From contig NC_056762.1 in assembly GCF_018687715.1 (NCBI RefSeq), positions 16,102,364 through 16,166,363 on the forward strand: 64,000 bases of DNA. Reading direction: 5' to 3'. The position numbers were made by a program, and so were the translations under genes. Below are positions 46,509 to 58,063 of the stretch, piece by piece (position 1 is the stretch's first letter; each line of letters begins with the position of its first letter). The notes beneath the pieces were generated by a model. It saw nothing but the letters and a program-made list of their open reading frames with translations. It searched no databases and was not told the DNA's origin. The DNA comes from Carya illinoinensis (Eukaryota > Streptophyta > Magnoliopsida > Fagales > Juglandaceae).

Positions 46509-48747
46509 TGTGATGCCCCCAAATCCCTACGCACAGACACAGGGAAATCGAGATGTCCGGATGATGACAACCCGGTTCACCACCCTAAGACGAGTGCCAA
46601 GTGTGTGTAAGAGCAACAAATGTGCAAAAGGAAACGCAGCGGATAACGAAAGTCATATAACTAAGTACCAGAATTTCTCTTAATATAATACAAGCTGTTT
46701 AAAACATACATAAATAAAATATTACATAACACAAATATAGTTTTAAAAACAGCTACAAAGCACAACTTCAACTCAAAACTCCGGCAGAGCCGCATCCTCG
46801 GGCTCAGCCTCCTCCTCCTCCTCGAACCCTGCACCAAAATCTACGGAACCAAAAAATGGCGCCACAGGTAAGTAAAATCCAAACACCACCAGATAAAAAC
46901 ATATAAAACTCAAACAATATGCATGAAGTATGCCCAATGCACATGTCTCATAAACCACATCTCAAAACCCATAAAAACATATTTTTTTTCCACGCACGCC
47001 AAAAAATTCCATTTGGCCCAAAAACATATCATTTTCAAATATCACGCCAAAAGTCACATTTGGCCCATATCCATCTCAACCCATTATCCAATTAATCCGT
47101 ATGCACCATGACCTCCCCTAGGGGTCATCCGCACACCCTGGCTCCAGTGCCACACCGCAGGTTATGACCACGCATGTGACACCTAACAAGCGATGCCCAG
47201 TTCCGCGCCCTGTGCATTCGTAGCCAAGCATCCTCTAGCCCTCGCCAGCAAAGGGCCACGGAGTCGGTGCATAGAGCGATGCCCGGTTCTGCGCCCGGCA
47301 TGTTCGTAGCCAAGCATCCCCTAGCCCCCGCTCCCATCGTCGCCCAACGACAACTCAAGGGACGTCACTCAGTTTATTCCGCTCCCGAGTGACCAAAGGA
47401 GCCCCACCGAGATAATACCCCATCCCGGCTTGGGGTCGTGATACACACGCACCCGAAAATCCACTTACGCCAATAAAACAGGCTTTTCTCAATTAAATAA
47501 AAATGCATGTGCATGCACCATGTAAATGTGATATCAATGCACAAAAATAAACAACCATCCATAAATCAATAAAACAAGCAACTCTGTCCTCCTTCCATCC
47601 GACCCCCGAACTCCTCGGACTCAGTCCGGAATCAGCCAACCAACAGATAAATAATTATTGAATGAGCAAAATATATTTAAATCTGAAAGTAGGGTTTGGA
47701 AAATACTTATAGCACTTTATGGTATTTTTAGAAAACACTCGGCGTTGCAAACGGTGGAAGGAAAGCAACGTAACAGTGCAAATTCACTGTGGCCGTGGGT
47801 TGTAAAATACCCACTTTTGAACGGGGATAAACCAAGGCTCGGGATTGATAGGGAATGGCCTTGAAATATTTATGAAGCTATGGGAAATGAGTTTTGGCCG
47901 TGGGTGGTGGTGGAAATGGCGGTCGAAGGCCAAAAAAGGGCTGAACGGAGTTGATCTCGTGGAAGCTGCTCCGGCAACGGATCGTGGCCGGAAATGGGTG
48001 GTTTAGGTTGGCAAGAGGTAGGGAAAGAAGCTGTGAAAAGATGGTGGCCGGAGGTGGTGCGACGGTGCCGGAAACGGTGAAAAACCGTATGGCTTGGAGG
48101 AGCTCGTGGCGGCTAACTGTGGCTCGGATGGAGGTGAAACTTGGTGGGGATGTTCACCGGTGAGAGGAGAAGAAAACTGGGTGGGTGGTGTAGGCCACGC
48201 CACCGGCGAACGGCAATTCTGGGCTGCGAAAGCAACCGGCGACAGGGGCAAAAATAGAGCAGGTGCAGCGACTTCCGGCGGCTCTCGAAGGCTAACGGCT
48301 GATCCGATGGCTCTGAAAATTGGTGGAGATGATCTCTAGTAGAAGGGGAAGAGAATGGTGGTGCAGTGCACTAAACGGTGGCCTGACGACGGAGAACTGG
48401 GCAGTCAAAGGGGCGGTGACAGGAAGGAGAATAGAGAGAAGTGCTGCGCTGGGAGAGAGAAACCGGGAAGGAAAGAGGAAGAAAAAAGGAAGAAAAGAAG
48501 AAAAAGGAAAAGGGAAAATTAAAAAGAGAAAAGAAAAGAAATGAGGTCCAATCCTCACTCCGGAAACCAAAAACAGATCTGCCGAAAACGATATTAAAAA
48601 CTGTAAAACGACTAAAATAAATTAAACACCACCTCAAATAAATTAAAAACCAATTAAAACACATTAATTTAAAATAAATAAACTAATATATTAATTAAAT
48701 TAAAAACAACCCTTCAGTGAAAATACACGTAAAAGCGGGTCATCACA
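46509..48747 (-). mobile_element. Solo LTR of the LARD family
   Basis: 2239 bp, clearly homologous along its length to the LARD LTRs. The ends are TGTGATGCCCCC and GGGTCATCACA on the plus strand. The target duplication AATTC is perfect (46504-46508 and 48748-48752). There is no interior or second LTR, so recombination between LTRs removed them. It lacks most of the 28-bp repeats and has many small indels, hence is older than the LARD at 31.6 kb. Confidence 0.93.
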
Positions 48748-48752
48748 AATTC

Positions 48753-49675
48753 TAATATAATCTTTTATTTATAATATAGACTCCTAGTTAGATTAGTTCA
48801 CATTAGATTAGATTAGTTATTTTAAACTCTAAATAATAATATAATATTATATATTTTAATAATATTTGATAATTTTTCTTAATATTTTACAAATACACTT
48901 CATAAATTAATTAATAATGTTATTAAAAAAATAAAATTATTATTTTTCAACTATTTTTTCTCTAAACCTAATTATTCAATAAATATATTTTACCAATCAT
49001 TTACCTAACAATTACATATTTATGATTTACCTCATTTAATGTGAATTAATATAAGTATAATTTTTTGAACTGCATCATGTAAATATTGACAAAATCACAA
49101 GCTATCTGCTTCATCCAAGGTCAATGGCTAATGCAAAAATATTAAAATATTCATTTGGCCTCAGAATAGTCACTCGCCAAACATGAAGATTGCTATAGCT
49201 ATTTACTGTAGCTAACATGTCAAACTTTCATACTATTGCTAAAAGCCAATGCAATAGATTTTTTTCACACTTACATTTAATTTGGATTTGTATTGGCCAA
49301 TGGCGAATGCTCTGGGCTTTTGACCAAAGGACGCAACACAGTAGAAAAAAAAAAAAAAAAAGCCTACAATATAAAAGTTGGAAAAATCTACTATATACTA
49401 ATATGTATATTAAAATGTATATTAATCTAATGAGATTAGTCAAAAAAAAATTATTGAAATTAGTACTAATTTAATTTTAAATATAAAAAAATTAATATTA
49501 ATATATAAATTAGTACGCGACTTTATTTGTACATAACAAAACTCATAAAAGTTATCAATATGCCAAGTTGATCGAGTATTATAGATAGGGACAGAAATTA
49601 ATTAGCTAGGATAACGGTAGATTTTTGGGTCTTTTGATTTTATTGATTTGGAGATCTTTTGTGGGATATAGACGC
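48753..49675. other. AT-rich spacer, no recognised feature
   Basis: Non-coding and AT-rich, with an A run near 49345-49362. ORFs here are short and shared by no family that I know. Confidence 0.55.
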
Positions 49676-49687
49676 AGGGGCAGATCT

Positions 49688-50608
49688 TTTTTTCTTTTCT
49701 TTTTGAATAAAACCTTATATCTTCATTTCATTCACTATAACCACTTGTTAAAGACTTGTCAAAGAATACATGAGAGAACACCTCTTCTGGATAGTCTTCC
49801 ATCCAAACTAATTCCTCATCTAAACCAATTGCTTTATTGGCCAAACTATGTGCCACCTTGTTTCTTTCTCTATAAATGTGTTGCAACTTCCATCTATTTG
49901 AACCAGAAAACATACTTCTTAGGTATTTTATTAATTGCCCATAACAGGCCCAACTTTCATCTATGTTATTTATAGCATTTATTATGGTCAAGGCATCACT
50001 CTCAAATACAACATTTATAAAATGCAGCTCAGTACATACCTCAACAGCTCACCACAATGCTTGTAACTCAGCAACTATTAGACTGCAAATATTAGTTCTA
50101 GGCATACATAAGCATGTAAGGACTTCCCCTTTCTCATCCCTAATCACAACACCAACCCCCATCTTTAGAGACTTTTGATCAAAAGCTGCATCCCAGTTAA
50201 TTTTCACCATGTTTTCTACAGGCTTATTCCATCTCACTTCCCTACACCTTGTTGTTGCTGACAATTGGTTTACCTCTCCCTTCCTTTGTGCTTCTTTGTA
50301 TTCCTCCAAATCTTCAATAGCCTGACTGATCACACACCTTGGCCCTGTGAATTGCTCTTCAAAGATCAGTTTGTTCCTTCTCAGCCAGATATTTCGCATG
50401 GTCATTGCCACCATTTCAACTTCCTTCTTTGGCAGATTCTGAATTATTCTATCCCATATTGCACATAAGTTTTCTTCACTGCAGCACCACTTCCTTAGAG
50501 GACTAACATTTTCTACCCATACATCAGCTTCACAACTTCATATAGCATGGCCCACAATTTCAACTTCTCTGTAACAGATTGGACATGATGCATCTTCCAC
50601 CATCTGCA
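49688..50608 (-). mobile_element. 5'-truncated L1-type LINE
   Basis: Flanked by a perfect 12-bp target duplication AGGGGCAGATCT (49676-49687 and 50609-50620). On the minus strand the 3' end is an A-rich tail (AAAAAGAAAAGAAAAAAAGA) next to one duplication copy. Only the end of ORF2 is present, as expected from early termination of reverse transcription at the target. Confidence 0.93.
49728..50608 (-). pseudogene. LINE ORF2 C-terminus: zinc-binding RT tail and RNase H
   Basis: The minus strand first shows the cysteine-rich tail of plant LINE RT (ASCPICYREVEIVGHAI, then Cys). It passes to MRNIWLRRNKLIFEE and then a plant RNase H domain: INWDAAFDQKSLKMGVGVVIRDEKG, IVAELQALW, VVFESDALTIINAIN, HIYRERNKVAHSLANKA. 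The acidic residues of RNase H (Asp in NWDAA, Glu in AELQAL, Asp in ESDAL) are all visible. Two tryptophan codons are now TGA: one at 50049-50051 after AELQALW and one in the cysteine-rich part near 50545. The domain removes RNA from the RNA-DNA hybrid in a working element. Confidence 0.87.
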
Positions 50609-50647
50609 AGGGGCAGATCTAAGAGAGGGGATAAAAATAAAACCCTT

Positions 50648-51973
50648 TGTTGAACCCAAGGTTTTAAGTTTTGTATAATTATATATCTACACATAGATTT
50701 TGATGATAACAAATGAATTCAAATCTCAAACTCAAATTGTTTACACAATGGAGTCAAGCACATCAAGAAACCAAGCATGAGCAAGAAGGAAACAAGTTCA
50801 TATTAAAGTCATAGAGTAATGTTGTAAATCTCTTAAAAATTCAAAATTAGGATTAAGGTTCAAAATTAATATTTTATCATAAAGCATTAAAATACATTTT
50901 CCACATGTGCATGAATATTTTAAAAATTATATTTGAAAATTTTGAAAAATGATTGATTGTCATATTTCACATGTGCATTACGTGATTAAAGATTTGAACT
51001 TTGAAAATATTAAAAATAACTGATCGTCATATTTCACATGTGTATGTTTTATTTGAATATTTTCAAAAGTGATTGATACTTTTTTTTTACTTATGCAAAA
51101 GGTAGATGTTTTTGTTTGAAAATTTTGAAAAGTAAAGTGTGCTCCTTTTGTCATATGCAAAAAGTAAAAAGATTAGGTTTGAATCTTTTGAAAAATAAAG
51201 TATGCTCATTTTGTCATATGCCAAAAGTAAAAGATTAGATTTGAAGTTTTTGAAAAATGAATGATGTTGTCTTTACAATTGAAACAGAATAACTTTTTTT
51301 TTAATTTTTTGAAAAAGTGAATGATGTTGTATTTGACATGTGAATCTTTTTAAATTTGAATATGAAGTCTCATATGCCTATAAATATCATTTGAGAATTT
51401 CAAATTTACAACATCAAGAACATACAACATTCATTCAAAGTTTTCATTATCTCTTCTCTAAGCATTGGGCCTTAATTCTTGTTCATTTTGATAGAGATAT
51501 AGTTTGCGCAGCATTGTTCTTATTTAACTCATTGAGGAGTGTTTTCTGATAACCTACCCACTATCAGCTCTTGTATCAGTAAAAGGGTGTGTATAACCCT
51601 TGTGCGTATAGAAAGTATTCTACACAAGGAACAGTTGAATCACCACGTGTGAGGTGATTGCAAGTATAGAAGGTGTTCTACACGGATCCTTTGTAGCGGT
51701 GTTGTTTAAAGGTGTAATAGGTTTCTATCTCCACCTGAATGAGGTTGAATAGTAAATTTGGGGATCTTCAAGGGGTAGCTTGAGGCGAGGACGTAGACAA
51801 TGGGGCCGAACCTCGTTAATATACTGAGTTTGCTTCTCTTTTACCCTTACTCTTTATATTTATTGTTGTTTCATATTTTGTTTACATTTTATATTATATA
51901 TTTGATTTATAATTGATATTTTTTTTAAATACAACTCAATTCACCCCCTCTTGTGTTAGTCATCTGGGCAACA
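50648..51973 (+). mobile_element. Copia-type solo LTR, SIRE-like
   Basis: 1326 bp, starting TGTTGAACCCAAGG and ending CATCTGGGCAACA, with perfect target duplication CCCTT (50643-50647 and 51974-51978). The early GATTTTGATGATAACAAA and the late CAATTCACCCCCTCTTGTGT stretches are typical of SIRE/Maximus Copia LTRs in dicots. No interior remains. Confidence 0.85.
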
Positions 51974-51978
51974 CCCTT

Positions 51979-52427
51979 TTTTTTTTTTGTAAGTTCTGAA
52001 CTAAATCTTAGATAAAGCTTAGGATGGAGATTGATTGGTAAAAATATTTTGACTTTATTTCAATTCATAGATTAAGTTCTATTATTTAAGATTTTAGGAC
52101 TGAATTCGCTATTTATTTTGGGATTTTTATAAGTTTGAGACAATTATATTTAAATCTTGCTATAGTTTTTCGTTAAACATGGGATTATGAATATATGAGT
52201 ATGACTTAAACAGTTGTTTTTCATGCCATTAACGTGATTTTTTGCTACACTATTGTTTGTGAACATAGTGTTGTCTTTAGATCTGATATTAATTTTTATA
52301 TTTGAAAACTATGGTTTGTAAAGAGGGGAATAGATCCTAAAATTAAATTTAAGAAAATAAATGAACATAACGTCATATCTTCCAATTAGGAATTTTGTGC
52401 TATAATTCTTAATTGTGTATATAGTTG
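51979..52427. other. Spacer with left copy of a duplicated flank
   Basis: Non-coding. The part at about 52330-52427 matches 62228-62332, on the other side of the Ty3 composite. It ends with target copy AGTTG (52423-52427). Confidence 0.65.
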
Positions 52428-55278
52428 TGATGGGCCCCAAGGCAGACCAAGTCTTACGGATCAATTACAAGATTAAGGCCACAAAGATTAAGGGAACAAT
52501 GTAAGAATTGGTACAATTCAATTGGGATGAAGCTAGCAAGAGCCCGACACTCATGATGGGCTTGAAAGAAGGAGAACTAGTTTTGATCCACTTGATCCAA
52601 GCTATGGAAGACACGACTTGGGCCTATTGTTATTGAAGGCTTTGGACTTATGTATTTCATTAAAAGAGTTTATTTTATTAGTTTATAATAAGTGAGCTTA
52701 AGGATGTCAGCCCGCACGTCATATTTTTAATTATTTAGTATTTTTGGAAAGGCCTTGTATTTTGGCCAAGGGCATATTTGGAAAGTTATTATTTTATTTG
52801 AACTAGGGTTTTAGATGTTACTGTAGCTCGACACTGTTCACGCTACAATACCCGCAGCACTATTCCTTTAGGGTTTTGGAGATTATTTATTTAAACCACA
52901 TGTAGCCTCATTTGAGGAGGTAAGACATTTTTTATTAAATTTTCATTGCGAGTGAGTTTTCTCCTCCTATTCTTAATTGAACTCTTGAACTTATTAAAGG
53001 TAAATCACAACCTTTATGGCGTTCCTCCTTGTAATCTGGGTTCTTGAGACGGGTTCTTCAACGGATCTAGATTTTAATATAATCTAGGTTCTTGAAATGA
53101 GATCTCATCGGGTCTAGATCCCTCCATCCATAGACTTGAATCTGGCTTTCTTGGATTTATTTTCCAATATTGTTGTTGGGTCTCAAAGCGAGTCGATTGG
53201 GGTTGTGATGACCCGCTTTTACGTGTATTTTCACTGAAGGGTTGTTTTTAATTTAATTAATATAGTGGTTTATTTATTTTAAATTATTGTGTTTTAAATT
53301 GATTTTTAATTTATTGGATGTTGTGTTTAATTTATTTAGTCGTTTTACAGTTTTTAATATCATTTTCGACGGATCTGTTTTGGTTTCCAGAGTGAGAACT
53401 GGACTTCATTTCTTTTCCCTCATCTTTTCTTTTCCTCTTTTCTTTTTTTTCTTCTTTTTCTTTCTTTCTTTCTCTTCCTCCCGGTTCTCTCCCGCGTGAC
53501 TCTCTCTCCACACCCATTTCCGTTCGTTTCTCTCTCCACCCAGAACCACCGCCGCCGGCCACCATGCGGCACACCACCCACCCAGTTTTCTTCCCCTCCA
53601 TCCGGTGATCACCCCCACCAAGTTTCACCGCCATCCGAGCCGCTGTTTAGCCGGAATAGTCACTCAAAGCCGAACGGCTTTTGCTCCGATTTGCCGCCGT
53701 CGCTCCACCTCCGGCCACCACCTCTTCACCACTTCATCACCGACTCCTTGCCATCCTAACCCACCCATTTCTGGGCGATCTGTCGCCAGAACAGTTCCCA
53801 CGAGCTAGTTTCCGATTTGGGCGTTTAAGCCCTTTCTCCGCCATTTTCGCCACCATCCACGGCCAAACTCCACTTCCCTTAGCTTCATAAACATCCCTAG
53901 ACCATTCCCTATCAATCCCGAGCTTTGGTTTGTCCCCGTTCAAAAGTGAGTATTTTACAACCCACGACCACAGTGAAATTTCACTATTACGTTGCTTTTC
54001 TTCCACCATTTGCAACGCTGCGAGCTTTCGAAAAATACCATATAGCGCTGTAAGTATTTTCCAAACTCTACTTTTAGATTTAAATTTATTTTACTCTTAC
54101 AATAAATAATTATCTACTGGTTGGTTGATTCCAAACTGAGTCCGAGGAGTTCGGGGGTCGGATGGTTTGAGGACGGAGTGCTTGGTTTTGATTGTTTGTG
54201 ATTGCTTGGTTTTTTGAGCCATGAGGCATGCGTTACATATTGCATACATGTGCATTTTATTTTAATTGAGAAAATCGTGTTTTGTTGGCATAAATGGATT
54301 TCAGCTGTGTGAGTCTCACGAGCCCAAGCCGGGATGGGTTATTATCTCGGTGGAGCTCCTCTGGTCACTCGGGAGTGGATAATACTGAGTGACGTCCCTG
54401 GGTTGTCGCAGGGCGACGACCGGATCGCACGATATAGTAACGCTGTCGTGTCGACTCCGTGGTCTCTAGAGTGGCGGGGACTAGAGGATGGCCTGGCCAG
54501 GTACGCGCTGGGCGCAAGTCTGGGCATCGCTCGTTTAGGTGTCACATGCGTAGTCATTACCTGCGGTGTGGCACAGAGCCAGGGTGTGCAAATGATCCCT
54601 AGGGGAGATCATGGTGCATGCATAATTGGATCGTTTTTATGGTTTTCGGATGCGGGCCATTTTCTGGGAAAATGGCGAAGTTTGGTTTTGAGGCTTTTGA
54701 TCCATTTTCTGGAAAAATGGTGGTCTGGGCCATTATCTGGGATAATGGCGAGGCTTGGTTTTAAGCGACATGTTTTTGGGCCAAATGGGTTTTTGGCGTG
54801 CGTGGAAAAAATATGGTTTTACGGGACATGTGCGTTGGTTTTTCTTTCATGCATATTGTTTGAGTTTTATATGTTTTTATCTAGTGGTGTTTGGATTTTA
54901 CTTACCTGCGGCACCATTTTTGGTATCGTAGATTTTGGTGCAGAGTTTGAGGAAGAGGAGGAGGTTGAGCTCGAGGATGCGGCTCCGCCGGGGTGCTAAA
55001 GTTAAAGTCTATGCTTTGTAGTTAGTTTTTAAAACAATATTTGTGATTTGTAATATTTTATTATGTATATTTTAAACAGCTTTGTATTAAATTAAGAAAA
55101 ATTCTGGTACTTAGTTATTGACTTTACTATTCGCTGTGTATTTCTTGTGCACATTCGTTGCTTATGCACACACTTGGCACTCATCGATAGGGTGGTGACT
55201 CATGATGTCATCATCCGGACGTCTCGATTTTTCCGTGCCAGGCGTGGGGATTTGGGGGCGTCACAGGGGTTCACATCA
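52428..55278 (+). repeat. LTR 1 of the composite, interrupted
   Basis: Starts TGATGGGCCCC, ends GTTCACATCA, about 784 bp once the inserted solo LTR and one copy of its target duplication are set aside. In the middle it resembles the LTRs of the element at 15747-20451 more than LTR 2 and LTR 3. Confidence 0.88.
53204..55265 (+). mobile_element. Solo LTR of the LARD family inside LTR 1
   Basis: 2062 bp, starting TGTGATGACCCGC and ending GGGGGCGTCACA, in the plus orientation. The target duplication GGGGT is perfect (53199-53203 and 55266-55270). It inserted eight bases before the end of LTR 1. Homologous to the LARD LTRs but inverted relative to them. The 221-codon ORF at 54334-54999 is not supported as a gene. 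Confidence 0.93.
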
Positions 55279-55286
55279 TTTGGGAA

Positions 55287-56053
55287 TGATGGGAACCAAG
55301 GTGGGCCTACTCTTAAAGATCCTTTGCAAGTTCTAAATGGGGCAATTACAAGATCGAGAGCCAAGAAGATCAAAAAAGTAATGAAAGGATTAGTACAAAC
55401 CACTTGGGAATAAGCTAGCAAGAGCCCAACACTCAAGATGGGCTTGAAAGAAAAAGAACCATCTTTGATCCACTTAATCCAAGCTGTAGAAGACTTGACT
55501 TAGACATATGGCCTTTAGATATTAAGGTTTTCAATTTGTTTAAAGGATTTTTATTATTAGTTATGAATAAGTGGGTTTGAGGATGCTTAACCCACATATG
55601 TCTTATTTATTTGAACTAGGGTTTAGAAGTACTGTAGCATGACACTGTTCACGCGGCTACTGTTCACTAAGGCATTTTTAAGAGAAAGGGTCTCAAATTT
55701 TAGTTTAGGGTTTTATCATGTTTTGGGGAGGGCATTTAAAGGATGTAACCAGCCATTTCAAGGCGGACATTTTATTTCAAATTTTAATTGTGAGTGAGTT
55801 TTCTCCTCTTGTTCTTAATTGAACTCTTAAACTTATCAAAGGTAAATCACAACCTTTGTGGCGTTCCTCCTTGTAATCTGGGTTCTTGAGATGGGTTCTT
55901 CAACGGGTCTAGATTTTAATATAATTTAGGTTCTTGAAACGAGATCTCATCGAGTCTAAATTCCTCCATCCATAAACTTGAATCTGGCTTTCTTGGATTT
56001 GTTTTCCAATATTGTTGTTGGGTCTCAAAGCGAGTCGATTAGGGTTCACATCA
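55287..56053 (+). repeat. LTR 2 of the composite
   Basis: Starts TGATGGGAACC, ends GGTTCACATCA, followed by the primer site. Highly similar to LTR 3 over its first three quarters. A short deletion near 55650 removed one GCTACAGTACCGC block that LTR 3 keeps. Confidence 0.9.
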
Positions 56054-56072
56054 TTTGGTATTTAGAGTAAGG
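56054..56072 (+). other. Primer binding site of the composite
   Basis: TTTGGTATTTAGAGTAAGG. It differs from the same site at 16552 by two C-to-T changes, so it is decayed. Confidence 0.75.
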
Positions 56073-56893
56073 TTTCCAATCAGGTCTAATTCTATCTTTT
56101 ATTTATCGCATCTTTAAATTCTAGTGCTTCATTGTTCTAGGGTTACTGAAAGGAAAATTAAAAAAAAAAAAAAAAAGAGCAAAAATTCGTTTTTCCTAGG
56201 GCTGCCAAATTATTCTATCATTTGAATTTCATGTTCATCATCATAGGGTGACTAAATTCCTTGTTTGGGGGCTGCCTAAATTTGCACAATCTAGGCTTTG
56301 AAATTTCTAGGGTTTCATTGATTCCTTTTTATTTTCCTTGTCAATTTTTTATGTGATTGAATTCAATTATTTGATTATCACAATTGAATATTTCTGTTTG
56401 TGGTTGAATTGCTGAGAAAAGAAAAGAAAAGAAAAGAACGGAAAAGAAAAAAAAAATCGTCCAAAACAAGAAAAGAAGAAGTGCAGAAAAATCCAAAATA
56501 ATTTTCTTGAGCCTTTCATCATAGGGGTTGTGCATCCTTCGTTATAGTTGGTATCTTGTGTTATAGTCCCTCTTCCATTCGTATAATTTCTATGATTCTC
56601 GTGTCGTTTCTTTCCTTCCATGTTTCTCTTGTTCTTGTTTCTTGGATCTAATTGCTAGTTGGGATTAAACAAGATTGTTTTGTCTTGATTGAGTTCAATT
56701 AGTTCTTAAAGAACTTGAGTGGGAAAACTCGAGGTAAAAGGCAAGAGAGTGTGAGATTATTATCGAAAAAAAAAAAAAAAACCAATTCAAAGTGAAACAC
56801 GAGTGGAGTGCCATCATATGAGTATAAACACATAAGGGAGCGTGTGAGGTCCTTTCTTTTTCTGCTAAGATTTTCTTTTTGCTGCACATTACA
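56073..56893 (+). other. Leader of the composite element
   Basis: Untranslated leader with A/G tract near 56415-56455. It is homologous to the leader at 16571-17403 but differs by several indels. Confidence 0.65.
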
Positions 56894-58063
56894 ATGTGTC
56901 ACCGCAATGGCTCATCACCCAAGGGGATAGCAGATAACTCATTTGTGTTGCAAGCCATGCAACAACAGTTTAAGCGGATGAACATGCTATTGGGACAAAT
57001 GGAGGATAGGATGAATCAACAACAAGCAGAGATTAGAAATTTGCAAGATGGGAGAAATCGGAGGCGACGTGAGCCTAGGGTTGAAAATGCATATGAGAAT
57101 GAAGGAGATGATGAGGATTAGGAAGACCTAACATTTGAAATGGGGTTGGGTAGACATAGAGGAGTTAGGCGTGAAAGAGAATTTAAGGGGAACCTAGGGG
57201 GTCGGGATGGTGTCGATAGAGACTTGGGGAGCATCAAAATGACAATACTATCTTTCCAAGGTAGAATTGACCCAGAGGTTTATCTAGAGTGGGAGAAAAA
57301 AATAGATTTGGTATTTAATTGTCATAATTACTCTGAGGAGAAGAAAGTAAAGTTGGCAGCAATTGAATTCACTGATTATGCTATTATTTGGTGGGATCAA
57401 TTAGTGACCACTAGGAGGAGGAATCATGAGAGGCCTGTAGAGACATGGGGAGAGTTGAAAGCTCTCATGAGGCGGAGATTTATACCTTGTCACTACTATA
57501 GGGACCTTTATCAAAAGCTCCAAAATCTTACACAGGGATCTAGGAGTGTAGAGGATTACCATAAGGAGATGGAGGTGGCTATGATTCGAACTAATGTAGA
57601 GGAGGACCGGGAGGCCACCATGGGTAGAATTTTGAGTGGTTTGAATAGAGATATAGCCAATGTGGTTGAATTGCAACATTATGTAGAGATAGAGGATATG
57701 GTGCACATGGCTATGAAGGTGGAGAGGCAATTAAAGAGAAAAGGGACAGCAAGGTACACTTCGGTTTCTAGCACTACTTGGAAATCAAAGTGGGATAGGA
57801 ATGATCCTACTGAAGCAAAGAGAAAGATCGAACCACCTAAGGGCAAAGATGAGGGACCTAGCAGCAAAGCAAAGATAGAATCTCAATCTTCAAGGAATAG
57901 AGATATTAAATGCTTTAAGTGTTTGGGTTCAGGGCACATTGCTTCTCAATGTCCAAATAGGCGAGTGATGATTATGCGTGATAATGGGAAGGTGATGACT
58001 GAGAGTGAGGATGATCGTGATGGAGTGCCCGAGTTGGTTGATGCTAGAATGACGAAGGAGTGA
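56894..58063 (+). pseudogene. gag: gag of the composite Ty3 element, nearly intact
   Basis: One frame from MCHRNGSSPKG at 56894 through SFVLQAMQQQ, then an in-frame TAG at 57119-57121 after a Glu/Asp-rich stretch, then open to 58063. The retrotransposon gag core is clear: FQGRIDPEVYLEWEKKIDLVF, AIIWWDQL, MRRRFIPCHYYRDLYQKLQNLTQGSRSVEDYHKEM. A complete CCHC knuckle CFKCLGSGHIASQC lies at 57911-57952. Apart from the TAG this is the best preserved reading frame in the window. It could supply particle protein only if the stop is read through or if translation restarts at 57140. Confidence 0.88.

Noticed and set aside
54334..54999. 221-codon ORF in the solo LTR at 53204-55265
   Set aside because: The other copies of this LTR do not keep the frame, and no domain is visible.
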